In this document: piece after piece, positions 33,572 to 45,500 of the stretch
Layout: every line of letters begins with the position of its first letter
Position numbering within the stretch: position 1 is the first letter of the stretch
Origin: UBA12170 sp964293475
Lineage (GTDB): Bacteria > Bacteroidota > Bacteroidia > Bacteroidales > UBA12170
Direction of reading: 5' to 3'
Assembly: GCA_964293475.1 (NCBI GenBank)
Contig: CAXYYJ010000025.1
Span: 1-64,000 of the forward strand
DNA: 64,000 bases
Made by a program: the position numbers and the translations under genes
Notes under the pieces: generated by a model
Databases searched by the model: none
What the model was told of the DNA's origin: nothing
Seen by the model: only the letters and a program-made list of their open reading frames with translations

Positions 33572-36500
33572 CTAAAGCATCAAGGTCACAAAACCTTTAA
33601 TCACTTCAACATTACCGTCTAAATCGGTGATTTCAATTAAATATGCATAGACTCCAATAGGCTGCATTTCGCCAGTGGACTCGTCCTTGCCGTTCCATTG
33701 CTTATAGAAGTCCTTGGTTTCGAACACAATTTTCCCCCAACGGGTAAAGATTTTCATGGTATAGGATTTCTCTTCAAAATATTTGCCCACAGGACCGAAG
33801 GTTTCGTTGAGTCCATTGCCATTGGGACTGAAAGCGTTTGGAACGAAAAATCTTGGAACTGGATACACTTTAAAACTACTGCTTTTGCTATCAAAGCACC
33901 CATCAACTGATTGAGCTAAAAGCTGAATTTGAAAAAAGCCAGTATCCTGGATATCTTGCCAAACATTGGGCTCGAAGCTATCCGAATACAGGAGAGTATC
34001 GTTTAGCAGCCATTCGTAATAGAATCCGTTTTCGGTATTATTTAGCAATTGAAGCTGGTGGATGTCAAGAATTGAAACGCTGTCGGGTGATACAGTAAAT
34101 TCCACCCGAGGCAATGCGTAGATAGCAATCATTTGTGGAATGCTGTCGGTACTTATACAACTACTATCGCTGGTAGTAGTAAGAGTAACTGTAAAGAATT
34201 CAGCAGCGTCGGAGTCAAGGTTTCTTCGTGTGTAGATATGACTAATGGTGTCGTATGTGCTCATTGCTGTATTCCGATCTCCAAAATCCCATGCACGCTT
34301 TACAATGGTACCTGCTTCGATTTTCGATGTATCGGTCAGTATTATCTGTCCTTGCCCACAAAGTGCATTATTATTGGAGATAAAGGAAATTTGGGGTACC
34401 GGGTGAACAGTGATTTGGTTAAAAGCAGTGTCGCGACAACCTAAATCAGTGATGGCCATAAGCTGTATTTCATAGGTTCCATTTTGTGGAAATTGGTGAT
34501 AAACAGTATTATTTACCTCATTGCTGAAAATTGTAGTATCCTGTCCATCACCAAAGTTCCATGTCCAGCTTTGAATGATTGAGTTGTTGGCGTTGGTATT
34601 ACTAACCAGCAAGGCATCTTCGCCATCACAAACGTTTTGCAATTCCATATCGGCAAGTGGTGTAGGATACACGGTAATTGTTTTTCGAGCTGTATCCGAC
34701 AGTTGGTTATCACCCACATCGAAGGTGAGAATATAAGTTATAATGAATGTTCCGGATTGATTGTAAAAATGTGTTACTGTATCAATTGTTGAATCAAAAG
34801 AAAAAGATGATCCATCTCCAAAATCCCAAAATCGGCTTACAAGAGTGGCTGTTTCATCAACAATTGAGCTGTCAATAAAAACAGCCAATTTGCTTTGGCA
34901 ATACAAATTGGTATCGGATTCAAAATTAACAAAAATACAGGGATATCTTTGCACAATGTGAGAGATACTATCTTTGCAACCAAACTCATTGGTTACTGAC
35001 AGACTGGCTTGGAAAGAGTTCAAATAGGGCGGATAAAGATGTTTGATGTTGGGATTTTGGGGGTTATAAATTGTAGTCGATGTTCCATCTCCAAAATACC
35101 AAATGAACTGAGAAAACTGCCCTTCGCCATTTAAGCTTTCATTTTGAAAAACAGTGCTATCTGCACAGGAAGCAGGTTCTGTGGAAAAATTGGCCGAAGG
35201 CTGATTCCATACTTTAACATTTTTACGGGCATTGGCAATACAAGTTGTTCCTAATTGTTTCCCCTGCAGCTCAACCCTGTAAACTCCATCATTGCTAAAT
35301 TGGTGATAAATTGTGTCGTGGGTAGTTGTCAGCTGTGGACTTCCATCATCGAAATACCATGTCCACTGCTGAACTTCTGCACCTGCTGGTTTGGTGGAAT
35401 AGGCTACCAGCATGGTTTCCAGTCCAGCACAAACGGTATCTGCAGAAAAGCTGATTTCCAATTCTGGAGCTATGTAGAGGGTTCGGTTAATTGTATCGCT
35501 ACAACCATGTTCATCTGTAACTAGCAAAGAAACTGGATAATTGAAATTCGTATTGGGAAAGGTATATTGGGGGTTTTGAACATTGGTAACAAAGTCATCA
35601 ATGCTCCACAAAAGCTGGTTGATAAAAAGTCCCTGATTGTGATAAGAAGAATCGTAAAAGTAGACTAGTCCAGGAGCACAAGCACTATCGTTATGAGTAA
35701 AATGGGCTATAGGGGGCTCATACACTTCCACAAGCTTTTGTAAACTATCAGTACATCCCCATTCATCGCTCACAATTAGCTTAACTGTATACAAACCAAA
35801 ATTGGGATAGATGTATTCAGGGTTGGTGAGCAAAGCTGAACCACCGTCTCCAAAGCTCCAATTCCAGTTAGCTAACTCATGGTCAGTTGATTGACTTAAA
35901 TCGGTGAAATGGGAAGGTATGAACAAGCAAGCTGTATCAAAGGTAAAATTAACCGTAGGAAGTTCATAAACAAGAACTTCATGCATCACTTGATTTCGAC
36001 ACATATTGGTATCTGTTATTTGCAGGGTTACTGTGAAATTTCCTGAATTGATATAGCGATGGCTTGGGTTGCTGATTGTAGCCGATGCTCCATCTCCAAA
36101 ACTGTATGTCCACTCTTCAACAGACAAGGCATTAACAAAATCGCTATCATTGAAATGGGTAGTATCGTTTAAACAAACGCTGTTGTAGTTAAAATCGATG
36201 TCGGGAAGCGGAATAACCACTACATCTTGTACAACAGTCTTTTGGCAGCCTGTGGTGTTTGTTACAGTTAAACTAACGGCAAAAGTTCCTGCATTAGAAA
36301 AGTAGTGGAGCGGGTCGCCCAGCATTGCCGAAGTGCCGTCTCCAAAATCCCAAAGCCATTCCTGAACATTTCCACTTTGCGAAGTGCTTTCATCAGTAAA
36401 GATAAATTGATTACCTACACAAGGACCGTTGTTTGTTGTATTTGCAAAACTAAATGCTGCGATAGGAGCACCCGTGATATTTATCACCTGTGTAAGACTT

Positions 36501-39500
36501 CTGACACAGCCGGTTTCGGTTAAAATGGTTAAGTTGACATTATAGGTGGTATCCCCAGTTTCGGCATAAACGTGAGAAGGGTTGCTAAGAATAGCCGAAG
36601 TACCATCTCCAAAATCCCAATTCCAGCCAATAATATCGGTACCGATGGCTTGTGATAAATCGTTAAAGAAAACAGTATCTCCGGCACAGGCAGTATAATT
36701 CCATGAAAAAGAAACTATGGGCAAGGGATTCACCATGACTTCCTGTACCACTGATGAGGAACATCCAGCAGCATCTTCTACTTCAAGAAGAACAGAATAG
36801 GTTCCTGCATTGTCATAAAGGTGAGAAGGATTACTGAGCATACTTGTGGTACCATCCCCAAAGCTCCAGTTCCAGACAGTTCCCGCTGGAATGGTCTGGT
36901 TGGTAAATTGGGTACTGTCGCCCACACAAACGGCCAAAGCTTCAAATGCAGCTACTGGTGATTCGTATACTTCTACGGGGTGGGTAATACTGTCAGAGCA
37001 GCCGAAAAAGTCTGTGACAATGAGTTTTACGTTATATGTTCCGGCGCTTTCATAGGTATAATTGGGGTTGGATGCGTTGCTGGTGCTCCCATTGTCAAAA
37101 TCCCAGAACCAGGTTTCAATACCCAAGTACGAAGTTGCCTGACTGCTAAACTGCGTGATGGTTCCCAGACAACCATTTGTAAATGAGAAATCCACAACCG
37201 GCAAGGCATTCACATAATGCGGTTTTGTGGTCGTATTGCTGCAACTAAAATTGTTCTCTACATTCAGATTGACTTGATATGTTCCTGGGGTTGCATAGGT
37301 ATGAGAAGGATTGCTGAGCGTAGCCGAAGCTCCGTCGCCGAAGTCCCAACTCCAGGCATCAATACTGTTAGCGTTCGAATTTGACTCATCCACAAAATTC
37401 ACTGAAGATCCAAAGCAACTACTGTCTGGACTAAAAGAAGCAATTGGTAACTCACGCACAAGTACTTGGCTAACAATACTATCCTCGCAGAAATTGGTAT
37501 TTAAAATTTTTAGTGTTACGTTGTAAGTACCTGGTAGTAAGAATTTATGAACTGGATTTTGCTGGTGTGAAACTACATTATCGCCAAATTTCCATTCCCA
37601 ACCCTGGATGGTTTGGAAATTGGTAGGGGTTATGTCAATAAAATGAGTTGAATCGCCAAAACAAACTGTGTCGAAACTGAATGCGGGCTGCGGCTGGGCA
37701 TCATAAGCCACTACTCGGGAGAGTGTATCAGTGCACAGGTGTTGATTTGTTACAGTTAGCTGAACATTATAATTGCTGGAAGTAGTGAATTTATGGTTCG
37801 GATTTTGTAAAAAGCTGATATTTTCCACCCCAGAAGCCACATCGTCGAACTGCCATGCCCACGCTATAAGGGTAGTGCCGTTGGCATTTGTAAAATCTGT
37901 GAAGAAAGTGGTATCGCAGTTGATAATATCCCAATTAAAATTCGCAGAAGGGTTTTGGTCAATTGTAAGTGTTTCGTTTTTGTCTCCATAGCAGCCGTTA
38001 GCATCTGTAACTCTTAATTGAACAAGGTAATTTCCAGGGAGCATAAAAACGTGATTTGGGTCTTCAAGAATACTGGTGGTTCCATCTCCAAACTGCCATT
38101 CCCAGCTCAAAATAGTGCTGCTCCCCGTTGATACATCAGTAAATTGGATGCTGTCGCTGGTACAATGAATATTGGTGTGGATGAAATTAGAAGTTGGTGC
38201 TGAATTCACATCAACCACATGGGCTATTTGACTATTACAACCTCCTGCTGTAATGATGCTCAAGCTCACAAAATAGCTACCTCCATTGGCAAAAATATGG
38301 CTAGGATTTTGCTGTGTTGATGTATTTCCATCGCTGAAATTCCAACTCCAACTCACTACTGGGTCACCCTGAGCAGTACTTTGGTCTGTGAAATTCACAG
38401 GGAAACCGGCACAATTGGTCACATAATTGAACTCCGCATCAGGCTTGCTCATTAAGACAACCTGATATGTGGTGTCGGTACATCCGCTTGCATTGGTTAT
38501 AATGTGCATCACATTATATGTTCCGCCATTGATGTATTGGTGGCTGGGGTTTTGTTGAGATGACAGATTATTCACGCCACTGCCAGAATCATCAAAATTC
38601 CAGAACCAATTCGTAATTGCTAATCCATTAGGGTCGAATCCAGTGCTATTAAAACTCACTAAATCACAACTGCTATTGTCGAATATAAAATTGCTCACAG
38701 GAGCTTCGCTTACCACCACTGTTTTAGTTATGCTGTGCTGGCAACCATTAATATCAGTTATCAATAAATTCACAGCATAAGTGCCAGGTGACTGGTAAAA
38801 GTGCGAAGGATTTTGCTCATTGCTAGTTTGACTATCGCCAAATTGCCATATCCAGGTATTGATTGTTGCATTTCCTGTGGGTATAGACATATCGATGAAA
38901 TGGGTAGTATCGTTAGCACAAGCGATGCCGCCTGACCATTCAAAATTAGCAGTGGGTTGATAAAAAACTGAAACCGTCTTTACGACTTCATTGCTGCAAC
39001 CTCCAGCGGTTTCGACCACCAAAAGCACGTTGTAATTACCAGCTGCATTATAGTTGTGGTTGGGATTTGCTGAAGTACTTGTTGTGCCATCGCCAAATTC
39101 CCAATACCAACTGATGATGGGTTGTCCGGCGCTAAAGCTCTGGTCAGTAAAAGTGATACTTTCGCCAAAGCAAGTCGATGTAAAGGTGAAATCGGCCACT
39201 GGCGAAGGTTCCACAATGATGTTTACAGTATCGCTATCCACACAGCCATTTGCATCTTCCACAATCAAAATTACTTCGTAACTTCCTGGACTGGTGTATT
39301 CGTGTCCTGGATTTTGTTCAGTGCTATAATTGTTTATTCCTGAAGTTGGATCACCAAAACTCCAGTCCCAACTTACAAAAGAAGCACCATCTGCAATACT
39401 TTTATCAATGAAATAGGTCAGGCTTCCAACGCAGGCAGAATAATAATTGAATTTGGCGGTAGGTCCCTGCCAAATGGTAACATTTTTGGTGATAGTTGAA

Positions 39501-42500
39501 CTACAGCCATTGGTATCTGTGACAGTTAAATCAACCAAATAATTTCCACTAAAATGATAGACATGCGATGGGTTTTGGTCGGTACTTGAAGTGGTATCTG
39601 CAAAATCCCAGAACCATGATTCTATCGGGGCATCACCAATTGCCGACTCATCTATAAAGTTTACAGGATCACCTTGACAGGGATTATTGAAGCTAAAATC
39701 GGCGGTGGCGCCATCGTAGATGGTTACTTGTTGAATTATGGTATCAAAGCCATAGGCTTTTACCACTAACATCACATCGTAAACACCTGCAGCTGTGAAT
39801 ATGTGGGTTGGGTTTTGAGCAGTACTTTCATTAAAGGCTCCGCTTGAAATATCCCCAAAATTCCACCACCAATCGGTAATGAATCCCTGGCTTGTTGTAC
39901 TGGTATCTTCAAATTGAACAGGTTGGCCAAAGCAGCTTAAATCCCATTGAAAACCAGCAACTGGTTTCGGATTCACGGTTAATGTCTTTGTAATTGCATT
40001 AGAACAGCCATTGGCATCAGTCACCGTTAAGGTAACATCGAAATCGCCCAAATGTGTGAATAGATGTTTGGGGTTTTGGAGTATTGAGAAGTTCTCCAAA
40101 CCGCTCATGACATCGTCGAAATTCCAGCTCCAGCTCATGATGGCAGGGCCGCCATTCAGCGTACTCACATCAATAAACTGAACGGTATCGTCGAGGCTGA
40201 CTAAGCTGTAGTTGAAATTAGCGGTGGGGCAGGGATTGACTGACAAAATCTGCTGATGCACTTCTTCGCATCCATTCTTATTGGCGGTAAGTTCTACCAA
40301 ATGATTACCGCCTTGAGTAAAAGTATAAACGGTATTTTGTCCAGTGGCAGTGGTTCCATCCTCAAAGAGCCAACTCCAGGAATCGGGGGACATTGAAGGA
40401 TAAACTACTTCGCCACTCAGGTTGGCAGCGGTATTGGTGCAAAGTCCGAAATAATCCACGTTTAGAGTGAATTCAGGAGTGATGTACAAAGATTTGTCAA
40501 GGGTATCGTAGCAATTTAAATTGTCAGTGACAATTAGCTGAATATTTTTCTCCCCAGGAGCCGAATACAAATGATTTGGATTGGTTTCAGTTGACATGGT
40601 TCCGTCGCCCAAATTCCAATTCCAGTTTGTTACAGTACCGTTGGGAGTGGAACTGTTATCAGTAATATTTACTGTTTCTCCAAAGCATAACGATGTTGCT
40701 AAAAAATTAGCATTTGGGCTTGGTGAAATCATCAAATTAAAGTCATTGTTATTTTCGCAACCTTTGGAATCAATAACGTGCAGATTAATCTGATAATTCC
40801 CATTCGAAACGAATCTATGTTGTGGATTCTGAAGAGATGAAGAATTATCCATACCTGAGGAAAGGTCCCCAAAATCCCATTCCCAGCTAACAATTGATGC
40901 ATCACCTTCCAAACTAATATCGGTAAATTCTGTTAGATTATTTGCACAAGTTCTATTGGTCGATATATTCGCAATGGGATTGTCCCACACTTGATTTAGT
41001 TTAACTTCGGTGTCAGTACAGCCATATGAATCGACAACCACCAATGAAGTATTATAATTGCCTGATGCAGAATAGGTATGATTCGGATTGGGAATGTCAG
41101 ATATTGTACCATCGCCAAAATTCCATTGCCAGGAAACTATATTTCCGTCACCCTTTTGACTATTATCCGAAAAAACTGTAATACCTCCTTCACACGGAGA
41201 GCTAGCGCTGAAAGAGCTGATGGGATTTTCATGTATTGTAACCTGTTTCGAGATGGTGTTGCTTCCGTGAGCAAAAGTTGTTAGGCTTACCATATAATTT
41301 CCAGGGGCACTAAAAGTATGTGCAGGGTTTTGAGTATTGCTGGAATTATTTGGGCTTCCAGGGTCTCCGAAATCCCAGGACCATCCAGTGATGCTTCCTT
41401 CAATTGTAGAGCTTAAATCGGAAAATTGAACACTGTTGCCAAAACAACTTGCTCCCCAATTAAAGTCACAAACCGGCAAAGCATAGACATTGATTTCATT
41501 TAAAATTGAGTTTTGGCATCCTTTTTCATCAGTTATTTGAAGTTGAACCTGATAAGTTCCAACTTGGTCATATGTATGGTTTGGATTCTGAATGGTAGCA
41601 AAATTATCTACTCCACTCATAGGGTCCCCAAATTCCCAATTCCATTGGATTAATGGTGATGGTCCATTTATGGTACTAATATCTGTGAAATTCACTTCTT
41701 CATAGAGTACAACTTCAGAATAGTTAAAATTTGAACTTGGCACTGGATTAATCAATAATTCCTGGTTCAAAACTTCAATACAGCCATTCAAATCCGCTGA
41801 AAGTTGAACATTCACCGCCCCGCTTACGGGAAAACTATAATTGACATTTTGACCAGATTTAGGGTTTCCATCATAAAAATCCCAAGTCCAATTTTCAGGA
41901 ACAAGAATATTCCCAATGACTTCGCCATGCAAATCAATGGGGGTATTGTTGCAAATATCTATGCTATTGATATTTAGAGAAAAATCGGGGGTAATGTATA
42001 TATCTTTACTCAGACTGTTTACACAATTCCACTGGTCAGTGGCTTGCAAGGTTATGGTTTTATTTCCGGCTGAAGTAAAAATATGATTTGGTGAATTTTC
42101 TGTGGACAAGAGCCCATCGCCAAAAGACCAGGAATGGAGTAACGATATCCCGTTGGTAGTGCTTTGATTTTGGAATGATATTTCTTCATCTTCACAATAA
42201 GGAGCCACAGGATCAAAATTTACCACGGGCAATGGATTAATTATGATGGACTGAGAACTTGTGTTTATGCAGTTATTCTCATCTTTTACCGATAGTGACA
42301 CAGTGTATTCATTTGGCAAGTTGTATTGTGTTACTGGATTTTGCAACGTTGAATTTTGTCCGTTACCTAAATCCCAACTCCAATCTGTGATATTTAAACC
42401 ATCTCCTGTGCTCAAATCAGTATAGCTAGATAATGTATTGATGCATAAGCCATTGAGTTCAAATAATGATATGGGAAGTTCTTTTACATCAACAACAACC

Positions 42501-45500
42501 GATTTTCCAGCAGTACATTCGCCCAAGGTACCAACCAAATTAACAAGATGACTCCCAGGTTCAGTAAAAATAAATGATGCATCCTGATTGTGAATTTCTG
42601 TTCCAGTGGGAAAAATCCATTTATAGTCGTCCAAAGGCAGCCAATCGGGGATTGGTGTTCCTTCGAAAATACCCGATTCATTCAGGCAAAAGATTCCATT
42701 ATCGATACTCACATCAAATTCAGGACTTACAACAACATTGGGCTGACTAAACTGATGTGAACATCCGTTAACATCGGTTACCGTTAAGGTGATTTCATAA
42801 ATTCCACCACTTGGATAAACATAGGTTAATGCTTCCTGATTTGAAGTGAAGCCATTGTCAAATTCCCAAAGATAGGTTCCCAAAGTACTTCCAAGAGATG
42901 GGATTGATAAATTAGTCAACTCCACAACATTTGAATGACATGGATTGTTATAATCAAAATTTGAAATAGGACTAGGCCAAACGTTTATTAAAGAATTGAA
43001 GGTGTTTGAACATCCATGCTCTGTGGCAACATTCAAAGTAATATCGTAGGAACCTTCGGATGGAAATGTATAATTCAGATTATTATCATTATAGGAGTTC
43101 CCGTTTAGTGTCCAGATATTTGTTATAATATCACTCACTGGGGCTGTAGAAGTATTGGTAAAGGTGGTCTCTATGCCGAAACAATTATCATTGGTTAAAA
43201 AACCGGCGGTGGGATTGTCAAAAATATTCACTGTATGCAATTCTGTATCATCACATCCATAATTATTTTCAACCTGTAGGCTAATTTCATACTGGCCATA
43301 GGTTGTATAGGAATAGGATGGAGTTTGATCGGTTGATGTAACTCCATTTCCAAAATCCCAATTAAAGCTTGTAATATGATTCTCAGGGTCAGAAGAAGAG
43401 TTTATAATCGAAATATTTTCACCTTGACAAATATTCGAAACACTAAATGAGGCGATAGGACTGGGATTCACTTCAATAGTAAGGTTTAGGGCAGGGGAGT
43501 TTCCACAATTTTGACTTTCGCTACGTACAAAATATTCTGTTGTAGTTGTCGGGGCTGACACAGCTATGGAATTTGAAGAACCTATAGAGCTTCCACCAAC
43601 GGCTCCCTGATACCATTTATAGTTTTCATCGCTGCCTGTGCAATTTAGATTGATAACACCAGGATTGTTATTAGAGCAAAACTCCGAGATATTGGCACTT
43701 ATTGAACCAGGAGGAATAGGTGCGTCGAATATTTCGATAACCTTGGAATAATCATCGGAACAACCAGCAGGAGTGGTTGCATTTAAAATAATGGTTGTTT
43801 GGCCAACATTATTAAAGGTATGTGTTGGATTTTTATCGGATGATACACCGCCATCGCCAAAATCCCAGCTCCATGTTGTATTTGTTGGATTGGGAGTGGT
43901 AGATGAATTAAGGATGGTTGTTTGCACACCCTGGCATTGGTTTGACAAATTAAATAAAGCAGCAGGACTTTGATTTACAGTAACTGTAGTATTTAGGCTG
44001 GAAGAATTGCCACATCCCAAACTACTTTCACTTCTTACATAATATTTTGTTGTGACATTAGGTGAAGCTATCGTCAAAGTTTTTGAAGATCCAATATTTG
44101 TTCCATTCAGATTGTTTGCATACCAATAATAAGTATCGGCAATCCCTCCGGTGCAGGTTAAAGTAATTTGTGAAGGCTTTTCGTTTGAACAATAAGATGA
44201 AGTGTTAACTGAAATACTGGTTGGGGGCTGTGGTGCCGGATTTATAGTAATATTTCCAACTTTGGTATCACTACAGCCCTGGTTAGAATTCACAGTAAGT
44301 GTAACTGAATAATTTCCAGGCAGTGAATAAGGATGGTTAATATTTTGGGTGGTTGAAGTAGCCCCATCTCCAAAATTCCATAATCTTGAGCTAATTGTGC
44401 CACCAGCAGGTATTGTTGATAAATCGCTAAAGGAAATCTCTTGCCCTTGACAACCATTAACAGGGGTAAAGTTGGCCACAGGGCTTGGTTTAACAGTCAC
44501 AGTTATATTTTTGTCTGTGGAAAAGCCACATGAAGTTTCGCTTCGTACATAATAAGTGGTGGTCACTGAGGGTGCATTAACCGAAAGATTTTTGCCAGTT
44601 CCTATAGGTGACCCTAAATAATTATTTGCATACCATTTGTAGGTATCGTTGGGACTTGTTCCCTCACAATGCAAAATAATCTGTGAGGGTGGAGAATCGC
44701 TACAGTAATTATTATTCTCCACAGAAATGGTTGTAGGAGCTTGAGGGCCATCGATGATTTCAATTTGCTGATTGGCAGCGTCTACACAGCCATTATTATC
44801 AGTAAATTGATAATAGACGTTGTAAGTGCCAACGGCTAAACTTGAATTAAATTTTCCCAGGCTATTTATATTTTGACCACCATAAATGCCCGTTCCAGTA
44901 GCTCCATTGCCCGAGCCTTGTGTGATGGTAATCATTGGATTACCTGTGCCATTCCATTTACAAACCGGTGGAACTTCAGCAAAAGTTACATATGGGAGTG
45001 GGTTTACTTTAATGGAAGATGTAGCTGAATTAGAACAACCATGAGAATCGGTAAAAAAATATCCAATGGAAAAATTCCCAGCTCCAAAAATTTCCGGGTC
45101 GAAGATGGTACCCGAAAGTCCTGTTGCTGTGTATGTTCCCCCTGGTGGATTTGCTTGGTTGATGTTAATGGGTTCTGCATCAACACAAACTTCAGCTGGG
45201 GTAATATTGTAACTGACAATAGGAGTAGCGTACCGGGTTACGATATGCGAGGAATTGTTAATACAAGTATTGTTATCGGTATAGGTATAATTTATAGTTG
45301 AATTACCACCTGGGGTTATCGCTGCAGGATTCAGGTAATAACTGCCTGATACCAGTGAGATGCCTGTACCCGAAAAAGCACCTCCTGTGGGTGTGACTTT
45401 ATTATTCAAGAGAATTGGTGAAAGTTCTGCCTGGCAAAAATTATTGATATTAAATGCTATTGGGGTTTCATTTAAAATCTGTAATGTGACAGATTTAGTA

